This document shows, in pieces, positions 36,683-45,294 of a stretch of 64,000 nt of DNA (position 1 is the first letter of the stretch; every line of letters begins with the position of its first letter). The DNA lies in the NCBI GenBank assembly GCA_035943635.1, contig DASZBX010000126.1:1-64000 (forward strand). The letters run 5' to 3'. A program made the position numbers and the translations under genes. This stretch comes from DASZBX01 sp035943635 (GTDB lineage: Bacteria > Actinomycetota > Actinomycetes > Streptomycetales > Catenulisporaceae). The notes below the pieces were generated by a model. It had not been told where the DNA came from. It did no database searches and was given only the letters and a program-made list of their open reading frames with translations.

Positions 36683-38550
36683 GCGCCGACGCGCAGACCA
36701 GCGGCGGAACGGGTACCGCCGACGCCGACTACGGGATCGACGACGCCTCGCCCGGCTGCCCGGTCGTGCGCGCCTTCGAGCGCGTCGTGGACGCCGCCCC
36801 GGACAGCCCGGCCGTGCTGGTGGCCGACCGCGAGGTGAGCTTCGCCGAGCTCGACGCCCTGGCCAACGCGGTCGCGCTGCGGCTGCTGGACCAGCCCGGC
36901 GGCCCGGACAGCCCGGTCGCGCTGCTGGTCGAAGACCCGGTGCTGATGATCGCGGCGCAGCTCGGCACGCTCAAGGCCGCGCGCCCCTACGCCGTGGTCA
37001 ACCCCGGCTTCCCCGCCGCCCAACAGCACAAACTGCTGACCGGCCTGCACGCCGGACAGGTGCTGACGGACCAGAAGTCCGTCCCGGCCGTCGACGCGAC
37101 CGTGCTGACCCTGTCCGGCCTCCAGCCGACCACGCAACGGCCGACGAGCACGGTGGCCGTGACCGCGGGCGACCTGGCCTACGTCCTGTTCACCTCCGGC
37201 TCGACCGGCGAACCCAAGGGCGTCGCGCAGAACCGCGCCGACATGATGCAGAACGTGCTGCGCCACGCGCCGCTCGGCATCGGACCGGCCGACCGGGTCA
37301 CCCTGATCAGCTCGGACGGCGTGATCAGCGCCGTGTCGAACCTGTACATCGGCCTGCTCAACGGCGCGGCCGTCGCACCGTACTCCTACCGCCGCGACGG
37401 CGTGCACGAGATGGTCGACTGGATCGGCGAACTCGGCGTCACCGTGTTCTACGCCTTCCCCTCCTTCCTGCGCCAGGCGGTCGCGGCCGCCCCCGGCGCG
37501 AGCGCAAACTCGGTCCGGCTGACCTACCTCGGCGGCGAACCCGTCCTGCCCAGCGACTTCGCCGCCCTGGCCCGGCTGTTCCCCAACGCGGTCCGGGCGA
37601 CCGGGCTCAACTCCACCGAAACCGGCCTGACCAGGCTGTTCCAACTGCCCTCGGGCGAACCGGCGCCGAACCCGGTGCCGCTGGGCGGCCCGGTCGCCGG
37701 CGTGGACACGGTCCTGGGCGAGGACGGCCGGATCGTCATCCGCAGCGCCCACGTCCGCCCGCTGCTGTGGACCCCGGACGGCCCGGTCGCCCTGACCAAG
37801 CCCGCCGACGGCGACGAGACCGAACCGGCGGTGCACGAACTGACCACGGGCGACCGCGGCGCCATCGACCCGGCCGGGCACCTGGTGCACCTGGGCCGCG
37901 CCGACATGATGATCAAGGTGCGCGGTTTCCGGGTCGAACCGACCGAGGTCGAAGCCGCCCTGACCGGGATCCCCGGCGTGGCCGAGGCCGGCGTGCTGGC
38001 CTACGGCGACACGCCCGAGCAGACCGAACTGGCCGCGGTGGTCACCGTGACCGACCCCGCACTCGACCCGGCCGCGATCCGCGGACACGTCCGCGACCTG
38101 CTGCCCCCGGGCATGGTGCCCACCCGGGTGGTCGTGTGCCGCGAACTGCCCCGCACCGCCAACGGCAAGCTGAACCGGCGCGAACTGGCGTCCCTGGTCG
38201 CGGCCCAGGCCGTCGCCGAGGCCTCGGCCGGCGCGGTTGCGACGCTCGTCGCCGAGCCGACCGTGATCGAGTCGGCCGCGCCCGCTGCCGCGCCCGCCGC
38301 AGCCGCGACCTCCGACACCTACGACCGGCTGCTCGCCATCTGGCGCACGGTGCTGCGGACCACCGAGATCGGCGCCGAGGAGGACTTCTTCGTGCTCGGC
38401 GGGACGTCGATCTCCGCGCTGAGCGTGATCTCCCGGGTGCGCAAGGAGTTCGGCGTGCCGGTCCGGCTGGCCGTGCTCTTCGAGACCCCCACGCTCGCGG
38501 CTCTGGCCGAGGCCGTCGACGCGTCGAAGGCCGCCGCGGCCTCGGCCTGA
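36679..38550 (+). CDS. phsA: Loading NRPS for N-acetyl-demethylphosphinothricin (A-T)
   Basis: 623 residues: adenylation domain (about 30-510), Ala/Pro-rich linker, peptidyl carrier with Ser577 in VLGGTSISAL. Motifs: LFTSGSTGEPKGVAQN (A3), NSTETGLT in place of YGPTE (A5), TTGDRGAIDPAGH (A7), RADMMIKVRGFRVEPTEVE (A8), TANGKLNRREL (A10). By alignment the position of the usual Asp235, which holds the alpha-amino group, is hydrophobic (SDGVISAVSNLYIG), fitting an N-acetylated substrate. There is no C domain, so it is an initiation module. GTG overlaps pms by 4 nt. It should feed the free C domain encoded in the divergent operon. Confidence 0.88.
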   Translation: MSADAQTSGGTGTADADYGIDDASPGCPVVRAFERVVDAAPDSPAVLVADREVSFAELDALANAVALRLLDQPGGPDSPVALLVEDPVLMIAAQLGTLKAARPYAVVNPGFPAAQQHKLLTGLHAGQVLTDQKSVPAVDATVLTLSGLQPTTQRPTSTVAVTAGDLAYVLFTSGSTGEPKGVAQNRADMMQNVLRHAPLGIGPADRVTLISSDGVISAVSNLYIGLLNGAAVAPYSYRRDGVHEMVDWIGELGVTVFYAFPSFLRQAVAAAPGASANSVRLTYLGGEPVLPSDFAALARLFPNAVRATGLNSTETGLTRLFQLPSGEPAPNPVPLGGPVAGVDTVLGEDGRIVIRSAHVRPLLWTPDGPVALTKPADGDETEPAVHELTTGDRGAIDPAGHLVHLGRADMMIKVRGFRVEPTEVEAALTGIPGVAEAGVLAYGDTPEQTELAAVVTVTDPALDPAAIRGHVRDLLPPGMVPTRVVVCRELPRTANGKLNRRELASLVAAQAVAEASAGAVATLVAEPTVIESAAPAAAPAAAATSDTYDRLLAIWRTVLRTTEIGAEEDFFVLGGTSISALSVISRVRKEFGVPVRLAVLFETPTLAALAEAVDASKAAAASA

Positions 38551-38601
38551 CTAGCATTGCGTACCAAGACAGATCAGTACCCAGACCCGGAAGCGGTTCC
38601 C

Positions 38602-39174
38602 ATGACAGACGACCTCTCCATCCGCCTCACGCGGGAAGCGGACATGCAAGCACACTGCGACATCGTGAACCGCTACATCGAGGGGACCACGATCAACTTC
38701 CGGATGGAGCCGCAGACGCCGCAGGAGTGGTGCGAGGACTGGAAGAAGCTGAGCGACACCCATCCCTGGCTGGTCGCCGAGGACGCGGACGGCCTGGTCC
38801 TGGGCCTGGCCTACGCCTCGCCGTGGAAGCCGCGGCCGGCGTACGGCTGGTCGGTCGAGACGACGGTCTACGTGCGCGACGGCCAGCACCGGCGCGGCGT
38901 GGGCCGCCGGCTCTACGCCCGGCTGCTGCAGATCCTGGACGCCCAGGGCTACCAGAGCCAGATCGGCGTGATCGCGCTGCCGAACGAGTCCAGCGTCGCC
39001 CTGCACGAGGCCATGGGCTTCGAACACATCGGGACCCTGCGCAACGTCGGCTTCAAGCACGAGGGCTGGCGCAGCACCGGCCTGTGGCAGCGCAGCCTGA
39101 ACCAGGACGGGGCCGCCCCGCCCCGGCTGCTGCCGGTCTCCCTGGCCTACGGCGGCGACGGGGGCGGGGCATGA
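38602..39174 (+). CDS. pat: Phosphinothricin N-acetyltransferase (self-resistance)
   Basis: 190 residues with clear similarity to Pat/Bar: CDIVNRYIEGTTINFRMEPQTPQEWCEDW, YPWLVAE-like HPWLVAEDADGLVLGLAYASPWKPRPAYGWSVETTVYV, the acetyl-CoA loop RRGVGRRLY, and LPNESSVALHEAMGFEHIGTLRNVGFKHEGW. It acetylates the alpha-amine of (demethyl)phosphinothricin, both protecting glutamine synthetase and marking the intermediate for PhsA. Start at ATG 38602, with GGAAGCGG upstream; the frame extends to 38557 only via TTG. 51 bp after phsA and coupled to the next gene (ATGA). Confidence 0.95.
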   Translation: MTDDLSIRLTREADMQAHCDIVNRYIEGTTINFRMEPQTPQEWCEDWKKLSDTHPWLVAEDADGLVLGLAYASPWKPRPAYGWSVETTVYVRDGQHRRGVGRRLYARLLQILDAQGYQSQIGVIALPNESSVALHEAMGFEHIGTLRNVGFKHEGWRSTGLWQRSLNQDGAAPPRLLPVSLAYGGDGGGA

Positions 39175-40160
39175 CCGCGGCCGAAGCGGACCTGGTCCGG
39201 GAACTGCTGGAACTGAACCGCGCCAGGCCCGAGATGACGCTGGCACAGCGGCGCGAGCTGTATGAACGGGCCGACGCCGCGTTCGCCGACCTCGATGGTG
39301 ACGGTGACGCCGCCGACCCGGCGGCCCAACTGGTCGCCGTCGGCCAGGCCACGGCGCTGTGGGCGCACCGGGCTGCGGACTCCCGCCCGACCGTGCTCTA
39401 CCTGCACGGCGGCTCCTACACGATGGGTTCCCCGCGCTCGCACCGGCACCTGGCCAAGGAAGTCGGGATCCAAGCCGCCGCCTCGGTACTGGTGCTCGAC
39501 TACCGCCGCCCGCCCGAGCACCCGTTCCCGGCCGCGGTCGACGACGCCATGGCCGCCTACCATCACCTGCGCGAGCAGGGCGTGCCCGCGGAGCGGATAG
39601 CGCTGGCCGGGGACTCGGCCGGGTCGGGCCTCGCGCTGGCCCTGCTGCAACGCCTGCGCGAGCTCGCCGAGCCGCTGCCCGCCGCCGCGGCCTGCCTGTC
39701 CCCGTGGACCGACCTGAGCTGCGGCTTCTCCAGCCACGACACGCTCGCCGAGCGCGACCCGGTCCTGCGCACCGACGACCTGCGGGCGATGGGCCGGCTC
39801 TACCTCGGCGGCGCCGACCCGCACACCCCGCTCGCCTCCCCGGCCTTCGCCGACCTGGCCGGCCTGCCGCCGCTGCTGGTCCAGGTCGGCACCGAGGAGA
39901 TCCTGCTCGACGACGCCGTGGTGCTGGCCGACCGGGCCCGGGCGGCCGGAGTCCCGGTCGAGTTCGAACTGTGGCCCGGCATGTTCCACGTCTGGCACTA
40001 CTACTTCCCGCTGTTGAGCGAGGGCCGCGAGGCGATCGCGTCGATCGGCCGCTTCATCGCCGCGCACGCCGGCGGCGGCGCGGCCGTCGCCGTCACGGCT
40101 CCGTCGACGTCGATACCGTCTCCGCGGTCTGCAGGTCGCCGCGATCACGCTGGTCCGTGA
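39171..40160 (+). CDS. bah: N-acetyl-phosphinothricin peptide deacetylase (HSL-type hydrolase)
   Basis: 329 residues, alpha/beta hydrolase of the hormone-sensitive-lipase family. Oxyanion motif LYLHGGSYTMGSPRSHR, nucleophile Ser149 in GDSAGSG, and catalytic His in GMFHVWHYYFP. In PTT clusters such an enzyme removes the N-acetyl group from the finished peptide to release the active antibiotic. Overlaps pat by 4 nt and ends inside the 3' end of the convergent MFS gene: 68 bp are shared. The last about 25 residues (after HAGGG) are low-complexity and encoded opposite the MFS C-terminus. Confidence 0.85.
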   Translation: MTAAEADLVRELLELNRARPEMTLAQRRELYERADAAFADLDGDGDAADPAAQLVAVGQATALWAHRAADSRPTVLYLHGGSYTMGSPRSHRHLAKEVGIQAAASVLVLDYRRPPEHPFPAAVDDAMAAYHHLREQGVPAERIALAGDSAGSGLALALLQRLRELAEPLPAAAACLSPWTDLSCGFSSHDTLAERDPVLRTDDLRAMGRLYLGGADPHTPLASPAFADLAGLPPLLVQVGTEEILLDDAVVLADRARAAGVPVEFELWPGMFHVWHYYFPLLSEGREAIASIGRFIAAHAGGGAAVAVTAPSTSIPSPRSAGRRDHAGP

Positions 40161-41418
40161 GCTGCTCCGCGAGCTCCTGCTCCTCGGCCGCCGCGATCCG
40201 GGCCTGGTGCCGTTCGACCGCCGCCACGGCCGGTTCGATCAGCAGTGCGCCCAGGCCGAACAGCGCGGCCAGGAACAGCCAGCCGTACTCGCGGTGCGCC
40301 ACGATGGCCGTCATCAGCAGCGGGCCGAGGATGTTCTGCGCCACCGGACCCAGGTTGAACGCGCCGAGGTACTCGGCCCGGCGCGCCTCCGGGGAGCACT
40401 CGAAGGACAGCGCCCAGCCGCCCGCCGACTGCCACAGCTCCCCGGCGGTCAGCGCGACCGCACCGAGCACCAGCGCCGCGAACACGACCACCCGGTCGCC
40501 CAGCGGCGCCGCGGCGAACAGCAGGCAGCACACCACCAGGGCCCCGGCGGCCCGGCGCAGGGCCCGCCCGCCGAACCCCGGCTCGTTGCTCCCGCGCGCG
40601 GCCGCGATCTGCAACAGCACGGCCAGGGCGGTGTTGAGCACGAACACGATCGACACCGTCCACTGCGGGGCCCCGGTGGCCAGCACCCACAGCGGAATCG
40701 CGATCGACAGGATCGAGATGTGCAGGGAGAAGAAGCCGTTGAGCATGGCCAGGTTCAGAAACCGCCAGTCCCGGATCCCGGACGGGTAACCGCGCCGGGC
40801 CGTCGCGGCCTTCGCGGCCCCGGCGGCCACCCGCAGCGAGACCAGCAGCAGCACCGAGGCCAGGAACGTGGCCGCGTTGGCCAGGAACAGGCTCCGGTAG
40901 GCCCAGAGGCTGTGCATGGCGAACACCGGCACGGTGGCCAGCGCGCCGACGGAGTAGCCCACGTTGCGCACCGAGCGCATGATCGCCATCGTGGAGACCC
41001 GCTCCTCGCCGGTCATCACGGCGCTGACCACGGCCTGGGTCGCCGGCGAGACGGAGCTGGCCGCGATGCTCAGCCCGACCGCCGCGGCCAGGAAGCCGCC
41101 GAAGCCGGTGACGAAGGTGAGCGCGACCAGCATCACGGCCCGCCAGGCCTGCAGGGCCATCAGCACCCGCTTGACCCCGAGCCGGTCCCCGAGGATGCCG
41201 AGCGGGACGGTGGCCGCCAGCCCGGCCAGCCCGGCCAGGGTCAGCCCGAGGCCGACCTCGGCCGCGGACAGCCCGATCCCGCGGACGAAGAAGAGCACCG
41301 AGCCGGACAGGTACAGCCCGGTGCCCAGCGAGTCGGTCATGGTCACCGTGACCAGCTTGCGCCCGGCCGGTGTCGCGGGCAGATAAGCGCGTAGGAAGGC
41401 TCGACCCTTGATAAGCAA
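40093..41418 (-). CDS. MFS transporter, probable phosphinothricin-peptide exporter
   Basis: 441 residues with about 12 spans in the MFS drug-efflux style: SAAEVGLGLTLAGLAGLAATVPLGILGDRLGVKRVLMALQAWRAVMLV includes the loop 2-3 motif (GxLaDrxGxkxxl). The C-terminus is a polar, Glu/Gln-rich tail (AAAEEQELAEQLTDQRDRG). It converges on bah and is divergent from the ATP-grasp gene, inside the cluster, so export of the product is the likely role. Start is TTG at 41418 with GGGGTG just upstream; internal GTG/ATG at TVTMTDSLG would truncate the N-terminal amphipathic helix typical of this group. Confidence 0.8.
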   Translation of the reverse strand: MLIKGRAFLRAYLPATPAGRKLVTVTMTDSLGTGLYLSGSVLFFVRGIGLSAAEVGLGLTLAGLAGLAATVPLGILGDRLGVKRVLMALQAWRAVMLVALTFVTGFGGFLAAAVGLSIAASSVSPATQAVVSAVMTGEERVSTMAIMRSVRNVGYSVGALATVPVFAMHSLWAYRSLFLANAATFLASVLLLVSLRVAAGAAKAATARRGYPSGIRDWRFLNLAMLNGFFSLHISILSIAIPLWVLATGAPQWTVSIVFVLNTALAVLLQIAAARGSNEPGFGGRALRRAAGALVVCCLLFAAAPLGDRVVVFAALVLGAVALTAGELWQSAGGWALSFECSPEARRAEYLGAFNLGPVAQNILGPLLMTAIVAHREYGWLFLAALFGLGALLIEPAVAAVERHQARIAAAEEQELAEQLTDQRDRGDLQTAETVSTSTEP

Positions 41419-41526
41419 TCACCCCAGTGATGTCCGCGAAACAGACAGTTAACAAACCTATGGCAAATTCCTGATGCCCCTTTGGATACTATCGCAGACG
41501 TTGCGCCTGACAACCGGGAGTCACCC
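41419..41526. promoter_or_regulatory. Divergent promoter between MFS and ATP-grasp/GNAT genes
   Basis: 108 bases, markedly AT-richer than the surroundings (CAGTTAACAAACCTATGGCAA; TTTGGATACTATCGC). TACTAT near 41484 is a fair -10 for the rightward gene, whose ribosome site GGGAG is at 41516-41520. GTTAAC at 41448-41453 is a small palindrome. No clear -35 match seen. Confidence 0.45.
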
Positions 41527-43950
41527 ATGCACGAAGTGACCGCGGTCATGGCCGGATTCGGCGCGGGCATCCTCCCGGGCCTGGACGCGGTGCTGCCGCC
41601 GGCCAGTCTGCTGGTGGTCGAGGACCCGGACGTCGCCGCCGCCCGGGATGTACGCACCCGTATGCGCGCGTTCCCCTGCGTCGCAGGGCTCGTGGAGGCG
41701 CCGATCCAGGACGAGGCCGGAGCCGAGGACGTCGCCCGCGCGCTCGAACCGCGACTGCCCGGAACGGTCGCCGCGATCCTGCCCGGACTGGAATACGGCG
41801 TCGTCGGCGCCGCGGCCCTCGCCGAGGCCCGCGGCCTGCCCGGCGCCGGCCTGGCCGCCGCCCGGATCCTGCGCGACAAGGCCTCGCTGCGCCAGGCCGC
41901 GGACCGCGGCGCACTGGCCCAACCGGCCTGGCGCGAGGTCGCCGCCGCGCAGGACGTACGCGACTTCGTCCGCGGCCCGTACGTCCTGAAACCCGGCAAC
42001 CGCCAGGCCAGCATCGGCGTGCAGCTACTGGACGAGTCCGACGACATCGACGCGGCCTGGGCCCGGACCGTCGGCACCGTCGAACCCCTGATGCTCGCCC
42101 CCGGCGCAGCCCCGCCGCGCTACCTGGTCGAATTCCGGCTGCACGGCCCCGAGGTGAGCATCGAAGCACTCGTACACCAGGGCGACATTCTGTTCTCGAA
42201 CGTCACCGCCAAAGCGGTGCTGCCGGGCCGACACCCGGTGGAACTCGGCCACACGGTTCCGGCCGCGCTCGACCCCGACGTCACAGAACGCTTGAACGCG
42301 GCCCTGGCCGTGCTGGTCGCCGCGACCGGCTTCGCCAGCGGAACCCTGCACAGCGAATGGATCCTGGTCGACGGCGTCCCGCACCTGGTCGAATGCGCGG
42401 GCCGCCTGCCCGGCGACGAGATCGTCCCCCTGATCGACCTGGCCTACGGCGGCAGCCTGGTCGCCGACCTGCTCGCCGTCCTGTCCGGCCGCCCCCCGAC
42501 CCGCCCGCCGGCCGCCGGCCGCGGCGCCGCCGTGCACTTCCTGACCGCGCCGTCCGGGCTCATCGTGCGGGTCTCCGGCACGCAGGCCGCCACGCAGGCC
42601 GAGGGAGTGGTCGACCTGAAGGTGACCGTCCAACCCGGGGCCCGGGTCGGCGAGCTGCTCTCCTCCTGGGACCGGGCCGGCCGGGTCATCGCCACCGGCC
42701 CGACCGGCCCCGAGGCCGCCGCGAACGCCGCGGCCGCCGCCAGCCGGATCGAGATCGCGACCAGCCGGGCCGCCATCGTCGACATCGGCGACCCGCGCGG
42801 CGAGGCGGACCGCTGGCCGGCCCGCCCCGACGACCCGCGCACGGGCCTGCCCTGGGCCGCCGGGGCCGAGGAGTCGCCCCGTTTCCTGGGCCTGGCCCGG
42901 GACAAGCCGGACGATCAGGCCCCTGTCCCGGCCGAGGACCACGGCCAGGGCCGGTACCGGTACCGGGATTACGAACCCCGCAACGACATACCCGGTCCTG
43001 CCCTGTGGCTGCGGGACTCCGGCGGCCCGGCGACCCGGATGAACATCGTCGATGTGGTCAGCGGCGCCATGGGTGATGTGCCGGTGGATGCCGAGAAGCT
43101 GGAGGCTGCCCGAGCCGCCTACCCGAAGCAACTGGTCAGCGCCGCAACGGCGTACGGCTCGCCTCTCGTCGTCGCCGATCGAGGTTGCACGACGGCGGAT
43201 CTGGAGGCCCTGGTCGCGGGCTTCGTAGGCCGAGCCCGCGAGACGGGCAGCACCCCGGCCTTCCTGCATGTCCCCGAAGGCGATCGGCTTCTCGACGTAC
43301 TCGGGTCGGCGGGCTTCCGCACCGGCGTCACGGACCTGTATCCCATCCTGGACCTGCCCGGAACCAGCCCGGACGACTATCTCGCGGCCCTGACGAAGAA
43401 GCAACGCGGCAACGTACGCACCGAAATCGCCGCCCGCAGCGCCGGGAGCACCGAGACACACATCGGCGAAGACGCGCGCATCCACCTGGCCGAGGCGTCG
43501 CGCCTGAACGCCACGGCGTACACCCAACGCCGCCAACACGGCGACGTGGAGCGTGCCCAGACGATCTACAGTCGCCTGCTGGACACCTGTGGCGACGACT
43601 TCATCCTCACCCTGGTCCGCCATGGCGACAGCGGCCGTCCGGTAGCGTCTGCGGTGCTGATCGCCGGGCAGCGGGATCTGCTGGTTTACAGCGTGGGCCT
43701 GGAATTGCCCGACAGCAGGGCCGTAGCAGGCTACTTCAATGCCACCTACTATCTCCCGATCGAATACGCCTACGAACACGGTCTGACCCGCATCCTGCTG
43801 GGTCCCACCAGCCGCCGGACCAAGCAACTGCGCGGCGCCCGCTTCATCCCGCTCTACTCCGCCGTCCCCGCCGACGATGCGCTGCTAGGGGACCTACTAA
43901 CCACCGCCGACACCGCACTCAGGTCTGTCCATGCCGCCCTCAATTCCTGA
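41527..43950 (+). CDS. ATP-grasp amino-acid ligase fused to FemAB/GNAT-like domain
   Basis: 807 residues in two parts. Residues about 1-430 are an ATP-grasp ligase like L-amino-acid ligases: VLKPGNRQASIGVQLL (Lys154), YLVEFRLHGPEVSIEALV, HSEWIL (Glu277), VECAGRLPGDE (Glu289, Arg293), then a LAL-type C-terminal lid. Residues about 520-807 resemble the FemAB/BioF2-like GNAT fold: YLAALTKKQRGNVRTEI, FNATYYLPIEYAYEHGLTRILLGPTSRRTKQLRG. A Pro/Arg/Asp-rich linker joins them. ATP-grasp enzymes make peptide bonds through acyl phosphates; FemAB-like GNATs often use aminoacyl-tRNA. Either could add an amino acid to phosphinothricin. ATG 41527 has GGGAG 6 nt upstream. Codons after about 43,100 are less GC3-biased. 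Not part of classical PTT clusters as I know them. Confidence 0.8.
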   Translation: MHEVTAVMAGFGAGILPGLDAVLPPASLLVVEDPDVAAARDVRTRMRAFPCVAGLVEAPIQDEAGAEDVARALEPRLPGTVAAILPGLEYGVVGAAALAEARGLPGAGLAAARILRDKASLRQAADRGALAQPAWREVAAAQDVRDFVRGPYVLKPGNRQASIGVQLLDESDDIDAAWARTVGTVEPLMLAPGAAPPRYLVEFRLHGPEVSIEALVHQGDILFSNVTAKAVLPGRHPVELGHTVPAALDPDVTERLNAALAVLVAATGFASGTLHSEWILVDGVPHLVECAGRLPGDEIVPLIDLAYGGSLVADLLAVLSGRPPTRPPAAGRGAAVHFLTAPSGLIVRVSGTQAATQAEGVVDLKVTVQPGARVGELLSSWDRAGRVIATGPTGPEAAANAAAAASRIEIATSRAAIVDIGDPRGEADRWPARPDDPRTGLPWAAGAEESPRFLGLARDKPDDQAPVPAEDHGQGRYRYRDYEPRNDIPGPALWLRDSGGPATRMNIVDVVSGAMGDVPVDAEKLEAARAAYPKQLVSAATAYGSPLVVADRGCTTADLEALVAGFVGRARETGSTPAFLHVPEGDRLLDVLGSAGFRTGVTDLYPILDLPGTSPDDYLAALTKKQRGNVRTEIAARSAGSTETHIGEDARIHLAEASRLNATAYTQRRQHGDVERAQTIYSRLLDTCGDDFILTLVRHGDSGRPVASAVLIAGQRDLLVYSVGLELPDSRAVAGYFNATYYLPIEYAYEHGLTRILLGPTSRRTKQLRGARFIPLYSAVPADDALLGDLLTTADTALRSVHAALNS

Positions 43951-44836
43951 GCCAGACGCCGCCACTGGCGATACATCCGTCCCCGCTACTGGCGCCTCTG
44001 CCTCCGCAACCGCACCTGCCTCCGCCCCTACCGTTACTGCGACATCCGCCCCTGCCACTCCCACCGAGTCGCCTTCCAACCACCCCGACCCGTCCCGCTG
44101 GCTACGCACCTACCACAACCCACCCCGAACATCCTTCTCCCTGATCTGCTTCGCCCACGCAGGCGGCAGCGCACCCGCCTTCCGCCCCTGGGCCGAAATC
44201 CTCGCCGGGCAGGCAAATCCGAACTCTGTCAGGCTTCTGTCAGTCCAGTACCCCGGCCGCCTGGACCGCACCCGCGAACCATCCGCCACCCGGATAGCCG
44301 ACATCGCCGAACCCCTGGCCGCAATCCTCGCCGACCACCCCGACCCGATAGTCCTCTTCGGCCACAGCATGGGCGCCGTCATAGCCCACGACGTAGCCGC
44401 CACCCTGGAAGCCGCCGACCGCCCACCAGTGGCCCTGGTCATCGCCGGCCGCGAGGCCCCCCACCTGATCACCCAGTCCCAGGACCCCGCCACCGACGCC
44501 GAACTCCTGGACATGTGCCGAGAACTGGGCGGCGCCCCACCCGAACTGCTCGACGACGAAGAGATGCGAGAACTGATACTCGCCCCCCTCCGAGCGGATA
44601 GCCGGATGCTCCGAACCCACCCGCACACCCCCGCCCGCATGCTGCGCACACCCATCTTCGCCTACTGCGGCACCGAAGACCCCGGCTGCACTCCCGCCCA
44701 AATCGCCGGCTGGAGCGCAGTAACCATCGGCCCATTCCACACCCGCATGCTCCCCGGCGGCCACTTCCTCCCACCGGAAGCCGTCACCGACATGCTCGAC
44801 GACATAGCAACGCACGCAACGCCGCTACTCCCATAG
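43931..44836 (+). CDS. Type II thioesterase (RifR/GrsT family)
   Basis: 301 residues. After a Ser/Thr/Ala/Pro-rich N-terminus of about 55 residues comes an alpha/beta hydrolase: ICFAHAGGSAPAFRPWA, the nucleophile GHSMGAVIAHDVA, CRELGGAPPELLDDEEMRELILAPLRADSRML (lid), CGTEDPGCTPAQIAGW with the Asp, and LPGGHFLPPE with the His. Such enzymes clear misprimed carrier proteins and may release products in trans. No integrated TE domain is present in this window's NRPS proteins, so it may be the only release enzyme. ATG overlaps the ATP-grasp gene by 20 nt; the low-complexity N-terminus leaves a later start possible. Confidence 0.87.
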   Translation: MPPSIPEPDAATGDTSVPATGASASATAPASAPTVTATSAPATPTESPSNHPDPSRWLRTYHNPPRTSFSLICFAHAGGSAPAFRPWAEILAGQANPNSVRLLSVQYPGRLDRTREPSATRIADIAEPLAAILADHPDPIVLFGHSMGAVIAHDVAATLEAADRPPVALVIAGREAPHLITQSQDPATDAELLDMCRELGGAPPELLDDEEMRELILAPLRADSRMLRTHPHTPARMLRTPIFAYCGTEDPGCTPAQIAGWSAVTIGPFHTRMLPGGHFLPPEAVTDMLDDIATHATPLLP

Positions 44837-44860
44837 CCCCACGCGATTCGCACCGCCCGG

Positions 44861-45247
44861 TCAGCGTCCGATCTGGTCCAGGGGACGGAACCGGGCGGCC
44901 GACCACTTGTCGTCCAGGGAGACCAGCGAAACGCCGTGCCAGCCCGCGTCGACCAGGGCCGGCATCAGCGCGTCGCGGCTCAGGTCCGAGACGCCGCCCT
45001 TGCGGTACGCGATCCACACCTTGCCGTCGGACTTGGCCGCCGCAAGGGTCTTGGGCGCGAACTGGTGTAGCTGGGCGCTGTCCTGGGCGAACAGGACGAC
45101 CACATCGGCCGTTCCGGTGCCGACCGGCTGCTCGGTCACCGACGGCGGCAGGGTCCCGAGCAGTGCCGCCCGGTCGGCGGGCGGGTTGATCACCGTGAGC
45201 GCGCAACCGGCCTTGATGCCGAGCTTCTCCGCTGCTGTCTTGGCCAT
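44861..45247 (-). CDS. DUF3052 family protein
   Basis: 128 residues: MAKTAAEKLGIKAGCALTVINPP start, then VVVLFAQDSAQLHQFAPKTLAAAKSDGKVWIAYRKGG, the recognisable DUF3052 core. Cytosolic, function unknown; common in actinobacteria. ATG at 45247 has AGGAGAAGGA upstream. Converges on the thioesterase gene with a 24-bp gap and lies 47 bp downstream of the next leftward gene, so the two may be cotranscribed. Confidence 0.8.
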   Translation of the reverse strand: MAKTAAEKLGIKAGCALTVINPPADRAALLGTLPPSVTEQPVGTGTADVVVLFAQDSAQLHQFAPKTLAAAKSDGKVWIAYRKGGVSDLSRDALMPALVDAGWHGVSLVSLDDKWSAARFRPLDQIGR

Positions 45248-45294
45248 CGGGTCCTTCTCCTGCACTGGTTCGACGAGTGTCTCAGGGTTCAGGC

